DNA of 64,000 nucleotides, from assembly GCF_003369915.1 (NCBI RefSeq), contig NC_046676.1:21620001-21684000 (forward strand), in the 5' to 3' direction. The notes under the pieces are model-generated. The model did not search any database and had not been told where the DNA came from. It saw nothing but the letters and a program-made list of their open reading frames with translations. This DNA comes from Drosophila miranda. Lineage: Eukaryota; Arthropoda; Insecta; Diptera; Drosophilidae. Of the stretch, positions 10,519 through 24,400 are shown in pieces. The position numbers and the translations under genes were made by a program. Within the stretch, counting starts at the first letter, position 1; each line of letters begins with the position of its first letter.

Positions 10519-12482
10519 GCTCAATGGGACAATCTTTTCTTCTGGCGATCAACTTCTTTGCGACACGCACACAATAATGGTTTCTCGGTCTCGGTCTTGG
10601 CTTTCTTGAGAGTCGGGTCTCGGTTTTCTTTGATCCGCAGCGCGAACACAGAACAGAACAAGACGCGTCAAGTGCAGCAACTGAACTGAAACTGAGCCAA
10701 GAGTGTGGCAGCCAGCAGACGTTGAACCTCCAGTGGGACTCTGGCTTTGTCGCCTGCTGTTGCTTCTTGAGGCCCGGTCAACGAGCAAGAGCGTGCCGCA
10801 AGAAAGTGGATTGAAAGAAAGCTTTGCCTTGAATTTAGCATACAAGAGAGCTACAGAGAGACGGTGAGAGAGCCCCGAGTTTGGCGCCCGCAACCACTTT
10901 TCGTAGCGGTCTTTCCGGCTGACTTTGCTGGAGAGAAAATACATGCTCGTACATTACATTACAGTGTAGATCTATAAATACGGCACGAGTATAATATGCC
11001 GCTTCCCAATTTTCCACAACACTGAAAGAAGCAGCTCCAACCACTTAGGTTAGGTTAGGTTAAGACTGTAGCTGGAGAGAGGGACGAACCTTCTTCTGTT
11101 CGGCATTCTTCAGATAGCCTATGGTGGGTGTTGTCTTCGAGAGAACTCTGCGCAAGCGCGAAGCTTCTGAGTTGGTCTCGAATAAGTGGACAAATCGAGT
11201 ATGTAGTGGTTTTTCTCTCAATCCTATTTTGGTTCACCTGATATCCTGTTTATATGTTGGTGCACAGATATACGAAAAATGTCGAGTTATTGCTGGAAGT
11301 CTCCATATAAGTGAAAGGTTTCTCAATAACATCCAAATATGAGTTTACATTTCCATTATTTCCAACAATTTCACGTTTATTTATGAATTCAATGAACATT
11401 ACACATCGTAATAAAGTTCCTTCTTCTTTTCTATTTCCTTCCATCTTTCCATAGTCTCCGACCCGATCCTTTTCCTCCGTTCCGTGTATACATGGATGTG
11501 TGGTGTATGTATAATTTATATATAATGTATATATAGAGTACGTATATGTAATAAACATTTTGCAAAAACAATGCCATAGAGTCTTTAAACTGTTATCAAT
11601 ATAATGTTTTGGTGTAGCTTTCTACATTTACAATACACCTATTTATAAAGTAATATGTTTCAGTATACAATCTATATTAATATCTGGTATATAGAACCAA
11701 TGTGAATCGAAAAAAATACATACATATATTTAGACCGCTGTGCCAGAGCGGTTTGCTTTTATGTGTGCTCAAATCTTACAAGTTTTAGGCAAATCGTTTG
11801 GTAAATGGCAAATCAAAGTGTGCAAGGTAGTCCCCCCCCCCAAGGTGAAGGTATATTTTTACAGCTAGATCTATATAGTAGCTATGCATACAGAATTGTA
11901 GTTTGAAACTTGGTTTCGCGTGAAAAAGAGAACTAAACCTAATTGAAAATGCCAAGCACTTCATCGATACATATCCGGAAGGGGATGGAGGAGAACTATC
12001 TATACAGAGAAGCTAGTACTTATAAGCGGGGGGAGGTGTGGGGTGAACTAAACCGAATCGAAACGAAATTGTACTTCACTGTTTGGCCTAGTCACTAATA
12101 TTATAGTTATACAGAATATAATGCAATGTCAATTGGTAAAATGTGAACAAGAGTCCTTCTCGTCGTTGGCTTTAGAAAGTGCCATCAAATCAGAATAAAT
12201 AACCTTAATCTTAATGAATTCGTAGAGAAGTTTTCATCTCAACTTTTCCACTTAATGCCATATTGCAGCAATCGTATTATGTATATCCTACTAAAGTAAA
12301 CCGTGTTGTATAACGTCCTCGTAATGCTTATCGATCGTTCTTAAACGGTAAAAATATCAATATAAAGTAAACTTTAGGCTTAAATCTATAGTGCGTTTTT
12401 GTGTATGTGTCCGTGTTCTGCGTCCTGTTTCCTGCTTGTGTTTTGTGTGTGTTCTGTGTTGTAGATAGCCCGATATCGCAAC
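10519..12482. other. Gap between spz6 and Usp15-31
   Basis: The left part should hold the spz6 leader and promoter, which I cannot pin down. The right part is AT-rich and contains the 3' UTR of Usp15-31, possibly ending at a TTTATT near 11376 (AATAAA on the minus strand). A TTAGG-like triplication occurs at 11046-11063. No coding exon is seen. Confidence 0.5.
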
Positions 12483-15400
12483 CTAATTCTTGGGCGAAAC
12501 AGTAATAAGTTTGTGTGGCGTCACTGGGGATATCTGCAGAAGAGATATTTAATGAGACATTTAGAAAGATTTCAATAAGCAAGAGGTCGTATCTCCCATC
12601 AGAGCATAACTCACCCACAAGGACCGTCCCATATACGAATCATCGTCGTCCTCGATGAGGCCCGCTGTGTGGTGATGGCTCTGCTGATCAATAAACAGCA
12701 GTGTGTCCTTGCTGCAGGTGTTGGTTGAGTTGCGCAGCAGCGAGGACAGCGTCTCGGTGCACTCGCGCAGCTTGTAGTTGGAGCTGGTGGAGAAGGAGTG
12801 CCGCAGACTGAGGCTAGCTGCCGCCGCCGCCTGCTGCTTTTGCTGCTGGTGTGTGGCATTCTCCACAGCCGAGACACTGCTCCGGGATCCATGCCAGTTG
12901 TGGTTGCTCAGCACCTGCCGCGTAAGCTGCAGGCTAGACGATAGCTGCGGGTGTGTGGCATTCGCATTCGCATTCCCATTCCCATTGAACTTGCTCGAGC
13001 ATGCGGTATTCATGTGGCCGTTGAGTTTGTTTTGCAGCGTGGATGCCGCTGCCACGGAGGTGGTAAGCGAACGTGGCGAGGAACGCGACGAGAGCGAGCT
13101 CTCCGACGAAGCCGAGCTAGAGGAGGGGCTCACATGGCCATTGGTCCGAACCACTTCAGCGGTGGGCAGACTCTCGGGTAGTATTTCGCTCCTGCTGATG
13201 ACCTTTGTCACTTCCACCGGTTCTTCTTTCTGCTCCTCGTCCATGGAAAAAATGTGCGTGACTTCCTCAATAGCCGCTGCAGCTTTGGGTGCTGCAGCTG
13301 CAGTTGTTTGGCTTTGCTCTGCTGGAGCTTCTATCCTCTCATTTTTGGCATCTTCACTCAAACTGACATCCGCATCGGCATCGGCGAAGTCCAGCTCCTC
13401 AATGTTGAGTGGGAGGGCTGCGAGTTCGTTGGCGGCGACTTTGGGTTCTTCTTGGGCCACAGCTTCTGTGGTTTCTGGAGCAACTGAAAGAGAGGGATTA
13501 CATACAGATTAATATTCATGTAAGTGACGCTTATGCGGCTCATTCTCCTACCTTCTTCATTCACAAGTGGAATATTCACGGGCTTGGACTGGGCCTTCTC
13601 CGCGGCTGGTCCACTTTCGGCCACTTCGCTGGAGCCCGCCTCCGCCTTAATAGCTCCGTCGTTCTCCTTGCCAGATGTTGAGTCGGCCGGTGAAGAGGTT
13701 GCCGAAGCTGGGGCTGGAGCAATGCGGGAGACCCAGTGATCCCCAGAGTTAGAACTGGAGCCGGAGCACTCTCCGGCATCTACGCTGCGTCGCTGGTAGA
13801 AAAGCATATAGGCCTCGTTGTTGATGATGTCCTGTTCGATATCATCTTCGGGCACCTTGCTCACGCGCTGGTCATCGAACTTGTACCACTGCCGGTCGTA
13901 TGGGTTCTTGCAGGCTGCCGTATAGTGGCCCGTCTCCAAAGTATCGCCCTGGTGGTAGCAAACGGCGTACAGATCGTACCGCGTGTCCTTGGGGTCGCAG
14001 CGAGAGTTAAGGGTGGAAGAGCGCGAGTCGCCGGATCGCGCTCGCTTCCACAGATTCGAGCCGCGACCGCCGCCATCTAGGATTCCCAGGGAGCTGCTGG
14101 TGGCGCTCTCGTGGACACCCTTGGCAAGGTGGGGTGACATGTCGAAGGCGGTCAGCGGAAACTTGACCATCGTGGTGAGCTTTGCCGCCTGCGGACCCTT
14201 CGACTGGTGCTGGCGGAAGCGCTTGAAGTGGACCACCAGGATGTCGGGCAGTGACCACAGGCCCAGGGTCTTCACCACGGGCAGATACTGCTGGCAGTGG
14301 GGACAGCGCCAGGCGTCCTCAGCACTGAGCGTCTCCGCCTTGGTGTAGTGCTCCAGGCACTGCTCCAGCGTTAGGGCGGCGGTATCTTTGGCCTTGCTGG
14401 CGCTTAGCCGTGCCACGCTCTCGTGCTCAACGACGGCCTCATCATCGGTCTCCTGCTGGCGGGCGAGAAAGTGATCCTCGGGCGAGTTCCACTCCAGCAG
14501 GAGCTTGATGTGCGGTGGCCCCGCCTCCGAGGCGAGCACTGAGAGGGCCATGTCGATCATTTCGGTGAGCAGCGGATGCTCCACCTGTTCCAGGTAGGTG
14601 TCGGGGTCGGCGGAGGGGTCCTGCAGCCGGATGCGGAACATGTCCGCCAGGGGCGTTGTGTAGGAGAAGACCTCCGGCTTGAGCAGCGGCGACATCTCGC
14701 GCAGCATCCGCTTCTGTAGATCCTGGTAGGAGCAGTCGCGCGGGGCTTTCATACTAAACGGGGCCCCGAAGCGGGTCATGTCTTTCCCGTCCTTTGCTTT
14801 GTACACGTTGGCCACTAGAAGGAGCAGATCTGCCTGTGGGGCGGCTGCAGGTGCTGGGGCAGAGGCGATCTTTTCTGCCGCTTCGGGAGCCGATGGGGAG
14901 GGAGCGGCCTTTGGGGTGGCGCCGATCTTTGCCTGGGCTTCCGGCACCTCGATGCAGTAGATGCTCTCGATGCTGCTGAGCGTCTCCACGGGCTGAGTGT
15001 CGTAGAAGACGCGCGTGAATCCCTCGGCATTGAGGTCCACCAGCACCATGCGCGACCCCGCAATGCCCGTGTCCGTCTGCAGCTGCTCCCGCAGGGCCAC
15101 AATCGGCGATCCGGCCGGCACTCTCAGCCCCATTTTGATCTGTCGCGGCTGCTGCTTCATGTACACCACCGTAACGAAGATCGTCTGCTGTGTGAGCTGC
15201 GGCAGCTGCACGGAAATGCAATGGAAGGGATCGAAAGTGTTTGACTGCTTCTTGCAGCGCGGACACGTCAGCGAGGATCGGAACTGGGCCTGGAACACGG
15301 CCTGCACGAAGCTATTGTTGCACCGTATGTGATTCGCCAGTGTCTCGGCGGCAATGATCTCATCCGACCGGCCATAGGAGTTCTGTGTGTGGTAGAAAGT

Positions 15401-18400
15401 AGAGATTATAATGGCCTGCACTCTGCCCTCTGCAGTCTGGTCTGATTTCCCGTACCTTGATGCTTTTGTAGCGTCGCTTACTGGCCGTATTGAGGTCCTC
15501 GTGCACCTTGTCCAGCAGCCAGAAAAGGAACTCCTGTGCATCGTGCTGCGTGGAGCTGCGAAACTGCGTCCCGTACCGATCCACCACCGCCTTGAAGCCC
15601 GTGCTGTGGTCGCTCTCGTTGCGGCATGTCCATAGGGCCTTCAGCACATTGGCCAGCTGCTCGGTGAGCTCTCCCTTGGTGCCGAACTTTCGCGAATTGA
15701 TCTTATTGCGGCGCTTAAGATCAGCCTGCGGCGAGGAGAGTGGGCAAGTGGATTAGAAGAGATTATTTCACTTGTTTTCAATGGAATCATCCTTTCACTT
15801 ACCTTGTACTGGTCCAAAACGAAATACTCGGCTAGAATGTCCGTGTGGCTGAGGCACTGCAGCACGGCGTTCATGAAGCAGGTGTTGCCATGATTCTTCA
15901 GCCCCATCACTCCTGGCGTCTGATCCGGCGGCCACTGATAGCCTCCAATGGGAGGCACTCGATCTCCTCCTCCGCCGCTGCTCGCCGATCCCAATCCATT
16001 CGTTTGCCGGTGTTTATTCGCCTAGACAGACATACAGAGACAGGGAGAGAAAGAGGTGGCAAGTGTTAGTCGCTGGGGAGTACAACAAATTGATGGCTGA
16101 TCCGAAAGAAACCCGTTTCCAGCCCCAGCCCCAGCCTCGGATTGGGGCATTCTGGGGTGGGCAAATGGGTTTCAATTTCGTTGCCAATTAAAAATTGTTT
16201 AGCGCAGCTCTCGGACATCAATTTGCGATAAATGAAGAAATATTTTGTTGGAAAATAAGAAAATAAACAGACACACACAAATAAAAACAAGAAAGAAACC
16301 CAATTCAAACCAAAGACCGAATATTTGAGTACTCTCCTAGTATTCCTAGTGTTCCAAAGACAGACGGCAGACTCTATCGAATGGACAGTCCTATATCTTA
16401 TTATAATATTTGGCGAATCAATTGGCAGTGCACATACATATGTACATATCTCCATTTCAGAACACAATATATTTAACGATAGCTAACGAACTGCGTAAAC
16501 GTGGAGGATCATCGATGTGTGTCTGTGTGGGACTATGTAGATCAATTTACTACAAAATATGTGCTCAAATGATCAAAGAAATATTATTTTGCACTGAATC
16601 ACACGCGATGAAAAATTGGAAATTTTCCATCAGAAAAATCAAGAAACTTAAAACCAAATCAACAAAAGAATATGCCATAAAACCAAAGAACTTAAGTCTT
16701 ATACGATAAATTCTTTTAATCGAAAAGAAAGACACAAGATACATTAAAAGACTAGTCTTAGAAGGAGGACTTCCACAGACGAGAACAGAAGAGTATTCTC
16801 ATGTAAAAAAACTTTTTTTTAAATATATTTACAGAAATCCTCAGAGCTCAAAACTTTTTACAAAGGGAATCTCCCAAGTTTCGATAGTCTTTCCGCTTGC
16901 TAAGAGTGTTCACTGTGCTCGTATTAAATGCAACCTTTTAAGAGAGGAAGCTTGGGGAGGCGAAAAGGGGCTGTGGGCTATTCAGTCAAATATGAATTTA
17001 CGATATTATAAACACGCTTTTTTTTGGAAACGAATCGCAACGAAATCAAATGAAATGTGGGGCTATAACTGAGGCTGTGGCCAGTGGCAAGTGGCAAGTG
17101 GCTAGTGGCTGTGGATACTACATACATACATACATATATATATACATATATGTATATCTGGTGGGCTGAGTGCCTTTAACGGCACTGAAATTTTGTGGAT
17201 TATGAAATTGGCAGCCGCCAGTGCGAAGCGAAAAGCGGAAAACTACGGGGCAGCCAGTGGTTAAAGGTCACTGGGGTCTGTTGCATGCGGCGGCAGGCGG
17301 CAGGCGGCCGTATGGGTTGCACGAAGATGCAACTGCAATGGTGGTCTGCGGTCAATGCTAAGTGGGTTTATTTCGTGTATGCACATTGCCTATATGTACT
17401 AGTAGGAGGAAGTGAAAGAAAGAATGACGAAGTCAGACAAAAAAACAGAAACAGCAAGCCAACGATGAGTAAGCAAGAGACGCAGACGGAGACGGAGACG
17501 GAGACAGACACAGACCGAGAACCAGAGACAGGGCCATAGATGACAGCGTCATCTTTGTGTCTAGCAAATCGATGCCAAAGCTCAAAAGATACAAAAACCA
17601 ACAACAACAAAGAAAAGGAAAAAAAAAACGAATAATGGAATCAATAGAGAACCAAAATCGTAGATGAAGACAGTGGGGGCCCACAAAAAAAGCGCACAAA
17701 TCGGATACAAAAGCCGGTTTGGTTTTATTTTACCAGAAAGCGAAAACCCACGCATCAGAGATCCCAAGAAAAAGAAAATAAATAAATCCAACGGCTAATA
17801 GAAAATTGTCCAACAAAAAACAACAAATAAAGAAAGAAATAAATCGCTTTTGGTTGACTGTTGATGGGTGGGCGTGTGGCGTATAGATCTCTGACGTGTG
17901 TGGTTTTTGTTGCGCTGCACCGAAGAAGATCATGACATTACCAACATGCGATGCACTGTACCACTTTGTACCTCTTTTCTGCGCCAGCATCCGGTGTAGA
18001 AGGGAACGATGTCTATCAAGTTTACCCGACTGGCGGCAGCAGAGCTCTGCTCCTCCGACTTGAAGATGCAGCAGGCAAGAGAGGGAATCGAAATGTTAGT
18101 TAGAAGATGAATAAAGCATTTACTTAAGTATACATATATGGTTAGCACAGATATTTCTGGAGTTCCCTGGAAGAAAGTTAGCCCTGAGAAACCATGCCAC
18201 CTACCTCCTCGACCCTTCTTCCCATAGCACATACTCGTACTCGTTTGTATGTCTGTTTTTTGTTATTGCTTCCGAGACAGAAATTGTTGCTTTTGTTGCC
18301 AACAAAAATTTACATTCTGCGGATGGTACATCTCTGGAGCAGACGCCCTGTGGGTGGGGCAGAAACCATATTGAATGGCAGCCAAGTGGCTGCTCTAGAG

Positions 18401-21400
18401 AGTGCCTGACAAAAGGGCATGAACTTGTGGCAACTTTAAAGCGCTTCGAACATCTGTAGCAAACTTTAAGACCCGACCCGACCCGACCCCAGCCCCTGGA
18501 CTGACCTTCAAACCGTTCCGTTCGATAAGCGGATTTTCTTTCGGAATATGAGTGGCGCCAGAGCTCGACACTCCTCCTCCGCCTCCTACGCGGCGTTAAG
18601 CTGAAAGGGTTTTGCATTTAAGCAGAAGCTCTGCTCATTAGGACAAACCCCATTAAGTCCCATTCCACGGTGATGTAAACCGAGCAGCCACAGTAGTCCC
18701 ACGGCAAAGGGGGATCTCCGGCTGTGGCTGTGGTTGTGGCAAATAAATTGAATGGAATTTTTAAGTTGCCACAAACGCATGACCAGATCTCCTCTCTATA
18801 TGTAGCACTCATTCTTTTTACGTATGTATACGTATACATATTATATGTATGTACAATACGTACGAGTATGCATGCTTGTGGCTGCTGCTGACCTAATCGC
18901 GTTGTTGGTCAGGCTGCCATGTGAAGCATTTCTCACACAGCTGGAGATCCAGACTTCGAGACCTGGATGTTGCGCATACGACGCGTATGCCGTCTGCTGT
19001 ATGCCGCTATTCCAATTCCAATTTCTCCTTTCTTTCCGTACCTCTTGCCGTGTCCACCCCGTCTCGCGGCCTCTGTTAATTGAGCCGCAAGCGGGGCATA
19101 GAAGTAGCCATCGGCCACTTGTCTCAATTTACCCAGGCAGCAATTTTATCATCATCATCATCATCATCTACATCGTCAGCGTCATCGTTATTATTATTTA
19201 TAAATTTAAGCACATGTCTGGTTCGTTTTGTTTGCATTTGTTTGCATTATATCCACAGGGTGGTGTCGGTGTCAGGCTATTGTTTGGTGTGGTTCGATTT
19301 GGGATTGGCCCTACTCTAGCCCTACTCTTCCCATAACCAAACGGACGCATTCGCTGCGATTTATTGGCTTCTCAAATGATACTATCGAAAGAGACCATCC
19401 CATAGTTCGTAAGAATATCAATTAAATCTTCCATTCCAGGGTATTAGAAGATTCGGCCAGTATTTCGCCGTCGTTTGGCTTTGGCTTCACTTTGATTACA
19501 ATTACGTTGCACTTAGAAAATTCCCCACAACTCGATTTATCGAATTATTATGCTTAAGTCTCGAATTCTTTTCGTTTTGTTGGTTTTCTCTCTTCCCTTG
19601 CGCCAGCAGAAAATTCCATTCTCGTTTGGGGAGCTGTGTGATTTGTGATAAGCCCAAGAGCCCCTCCCGAGAGAGATCGCGATAACTTATGATTATTTGC
19701 TATAGATATTGCACTGCTCTATATTCTCAAGTATTTGTTGTACATTTTACGTAACCCACAAAAGAAGGAAAGACAAAAACAGAAATAAAAAGGCAACAGC
19801 AAGTAGATTTCTTGTTAATGTTGTTGCAATTGTTGTTGTAGTTACGTTTACGTTTTTATTAAATAATTGTAAATAATTGAAGATAATTGCATGTTCATGT
19901 TGTTGTTGTTGTTACAGTTGCTGCCATGACGCTATTATTATTTCCAAGATCTTGGCTCGGAACATGAATGAAATTGGCTTTTGGGTTGGGCTTTCCCTGC
20001 ATCCCTCTACCGCCCCCAGAGATCGTAAGCTTGAATCCGAGTGAAGCCCGAGTTTGTGACTAGGTTCTCCTACCGGTTAGACGGCATTTTATTAATGGAG
20101 GCTCTCGAACACAAACTATTATTAGACTCTTTCTCTCCCTCTCTCTCTCTCTCTTCCTATCTATCTGTACTATCGATAGTCGTTTGTCATGTGTCTAATC
20201 ATAAAATCGCATTTGATATTCCCACTAGTCAGGCGGGGCGTTCTATGTATTCTAAGGCAAAGTTGGGCTGCGACGATCGATCACGTGACACACATATTAT
20301 TATCGATCGCGTCATTATACGCATTGATTTCGGAATACGACTCCCAATGCATTTACGAGCTTTTACTTTGTAAAATGCTGAAGCGTTTCTATGCCCGTGA
20401 TTCGGAGAAATTCTCTGATAAAAGACATCAGATAATCATTTAAGATTATGGCATCGTTATCCGCTTAATCAAGTGATACTCTGATACTCTGCCTTTTCCA
20501 TTGTTTCCATTGTTTTCCGCTCCCTACAGCACCCTCCTCCAGAACTTTACTAATTAGATCTTGTTGTTGAGATCTACTTACGTAAATATGTAAACTCTCG
20601 CACGTGGCTGCCTAGCCGCCTTACGATGTGTACTGCAAGTGCCACGCCCCTTTGGTTGGCTCGATTACGACGTGGAGGAGAACGGAAAAGCTTTGTCAAG
20701 GTTGTCTTTAGTGTGTCTGTCGGTCTACCGGTGTGTCGGGGTGGGGAGAGCTCTAATCAGGCCACCTTGGCAATACATAGAGTGCTTATCAGACACGACT
20801 ATGGGCGCCATATCTACATATGTACAGTGCGTATCGCAATTGAAGCGATATTTGAACAAATTATCATCGCATTTATTCAAATAACATGTTATTCATTGAA
20901 CTCTATTTACTCTGTATCGATTATAAGACATATTTATAAATAATTATTTGTGGAAATTCAAAGTGTCTTACAGCTATGAAACGCAAAGTACACCTCTGAC
21001 TTTTGTCTACCCAACTGATATCTAAATTATTTTGGACTGAAGTATTGCCAGGTGCCCCAAGGCTTGCGCAAGGGCAAAGCGGTGACTGGCCTGCAGATGG
21101 GGCATAAATTTTGCACCTTTTCACTTAGCCCCTGTTTTAGGGTTACGAGGAGGTGGCCCCAAGCGAGAGTGTAGACCTTTTGATGGCAGCTTCAACAATC
21201 TTTATATGGCTCCAGTATATCCACCATATATCACAGAGTGGATTGGAGTTGGGGGTTATCAAAAGAGGAGACAAAGGCAGAGAGTAATTACGTGAATAAT
21301 TTCTGTTGCTGGCCGGACGGACGGACGAACAACAAAAGCAAAGCGTGATGGAAGCAACGGCTAATTAGACAGCCTAAGCAGCACTGAAAACATTATTTAT

Positions 21401-24400
21401 CATCCCATGCTCTTCCTAATGGAGGGAGTGTACCACAGACCCATCCGACAAAAAATGATATGATTGTTTATGAAAATAAACATGTTGCGAACGGCAGAGA
21501 TACGAAAATAAATGCAGAGGCTAAAAATTCTAAAAACATTTTTTCAATTAGTTTGATCTCAATTGATTTTACCTTGAAAAAGAATTCAGATAAAGAGCGG
21601 GACAGGGAGATACGCAAAGAGAGGCAGAACGAGGGAGAGAGAGTGATAGAGCGTGAGAGTGCAAAACGTGCGAGGCAACCCCCTCAACAGACAGCGATTC
21701 GCAGTGCTGTACTGTGGCAACAACAAACAGTTACGTGTGAGAGCCAGAAACAGCGGAAATACGAAATACGCGAAAGGCCTTTCGCCCCCACTTTCCCCCC
21801 TGACTGGTACCACTCTGTAGTAGTAGTAGTCGTAGTAGTATATCGTGCACTTGAATATCATAGAAAATCAGCAAACAGTAGCGGAACAAACACACATTCC
21901 CTCATACGCAGGGGTGTGGGTGTGGTAGGAATGAGGAGGGAAGAGGACTAAGCGTATACACGGCTGTTACGTACTAATCTTCCCATCAACAAGTGCAGCG
22001 GCAGCAGCAACAGCAACAGCAACGTGAGCCACGATTTCGTGGGTGGCTGCAAAGCATACGGAAATAGACAAATCCAAGGTGTATTGAATGTTGGGTGAGG
22101 AATTTCTAGAGACCGCTTGCCTGTTTGGGTTCAGCAAACATCAAAAAGAACCTCGGAATAGGTATATTGCCTCACCTTACATGCAATACACCTTGGACCA
22201 AACTGTACATTACATATGCATGTACATGCTGTGTATTTATGATGTAAGTGTGCCTCCTCCATCACGTGTTAAGAGATCGTCTTCACAGAGTGTCACTTTT
22301 TACTTTTACACACACTTTCTCTCTCTCTCTCTCCGCACCTATTCTCCCTCCCACTCCTGCTCGCTTCATTGCCATTCAGTTGTTGCTATTTGCAATATTT
22401 TTCATTAATATGGGAGATTATTGTTGTTGGTGCTCTGCTGCTCTCCGCTGTTCTCGCTTTTGAGCTGAGCTTTTGAATAAAATCAATGAGAGATGAGGGA
22501 TGCCAGAGGCATGAATCATAAATCAGAGCCAGCAATTGTTTTCCATGAGGTAATCTCGCAGCAGTAGTGCGAAGCATAAAAGCAGCAACAATGGGCAATT
22601 GCCTCATAATGTCATTAAAAAAAGGAACAGAGAAAAACAACAATAATACGTTGTAGTTGTTTGCCAATTGGCTTTTGCTACTTTTTCTTCTGCTGCTGGT
22701 GGCGAAAGGTGCCGTGCCCGAAAACGACGGAGGAAACAACAACAACAACTGCACAACAAGTACAGTTAAAGCTCGATCTGCGAGCTGAGCTTTGGCTTAC
22801 TGCAGCTTCCACTGTACTCGATAGCGGCTTCTGGCAGGCAGATATACGGTTGTTTTCATTGAGAATTACGTGTTATTCCACTCCCCCCTTTCCTTCCCTT
22901 TTGCGCTGCGCTGCGCTTTGAATGAAATTCTGTTTGATTTCGTATGCGGTTATCGTTCTGTTCTGGAATTCAAAGCGCAAAAAAGGTCAACTGCAATACT
23001 AAGGTCTTGCCCCCCACAATTAATCAACCCATTACAAGCACAACAACAGTTGTACAAATGTGTGTATGTACATGTATGTATGATCTGATATTATTATATC
23101 AAATTGAATTCCATTGGGTCTCTAGGGTAGAGGATTCTGTGTGTGTCATGGAGCCCGGCACTTGTCTTCGCTCCCTTTTGTTGTTGTTTTGTCTTCCTGA
23201 CAGAAGCGTGGCACACATTTGTCATCCAGCGCCTTGTCGGAGCAGGGAGTCCCTCTGTGTCCCACTCTATCGCTTGGCTCCAACAGCTTTCGACCTGAAA
23301 AGTATTGTTGCTCTTGTTGGAGTCAGGGACTGTTTTGTTTCTGAATTTTTGTTTCATTATAGCACGAACAGAGCAGAGCAACAAATGCTGGCAACATTTA
23401 CAGAAAAATTGTTTGAACAATTGTTGTCTGCGAAACAAAAGGCAAAAGCCCCCCACCTACAGCTAGTTACAGCTTCAGCTTCAGCACCCGCCCTACTTTT
23501 CTCCTCACCTTCACGCTCCAGCCCCACACAGTTACCCTCCGCTCTGCTCCGCTCGTCTCCTCACACCACCCGCAAAACAGAAACACAAAAATTATGATAA
23601 TAATGAGACAGCAATTGTTCAAAAATAAAATTAATTTCCATGCGCCGTCCCCGGGTATGGGGTATGGTAATTGTAGATTAAATTCTGTCTGAGAACGATC
23701 AAGAGCGGAGAACATTTGGGATACACTTCGGGAAAAAAAGAGGAGGAACAACAATGTATTTATAGTTGTGTAAACAAAGGATTTATATCGAATGGAATGC
23801 AACTGTACATTGATCGTTTATGGGCAAAGTACGGGAGTACTGCCACCCAGCACACCCCCAGCAAAACAAAGAGAGTCCCGAGACCATGTAGATTAAGGAA
23901 TACTCTGGATACTCTGCTGCCCTGACGCACCTTCAGAAGTGTATTGAGAAAGAAAGCCCGATCCAAAGTCCCAATAAGCCGAATTTCGTGCCGCTGTACC
24001 TTTCTGTTATCATCGAGCACGCAAAATGTGACTCAGCAGTGGAAGGGGTACTAGAGACAAAAAAAAACCTACGTGGCAAAGTGCGCTTTGTGGCAGGCCT
24101 ACCCAGTGGGTGGTGGGAGTGAAGGAGCAGGGGCACTTGGGTTGTTTATTTTCTGTTTAAAATATTCCATTATTTACAAGAGAATTGCACAAAAGAAAAT
24201 GCCGAACCAAAGTGGAGTAGAGTGCAGCAGTAGTGTGGAGTGTGGAGTATGGGGGAGGCACAAAGAAAGAGAAAAGAAGTCACAGAAACCAGACACGACC
24301 AAAACAAAGTCAACGATAACGCACTAAGCGATGGATGCCGTTTTATAAATATATTGCTCTTGATAAGAGGAGCAGCAGGCGGCAGCGAGCACGCAGCTAG

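Noticed and set aside
11046-11063. TTAGG-like triplication, as in insect telomere repeats
   Set aside because: Only three units, and Drosophila telomeres do not use this repeat; chance or simple slippage is enough.
12778-13512. Plus-strand open frame opposite Usp15-31 with a hydrophobic look
   Set aside because: Antisense shadow of a Ser/Ala-rich coding exon; codon composition is that of the minus-strand gene.
18490-18617. A minus-strand Arg-rich stretch (TPRRRRRRSVELWRH) after a good acceptor CCCTTTCAG, with a GTCAGT donor
   Set aside because: Its open phase does not fit the phase-0 junction of the flanking Usp15-31 exons, and the sequence resembles no known family.
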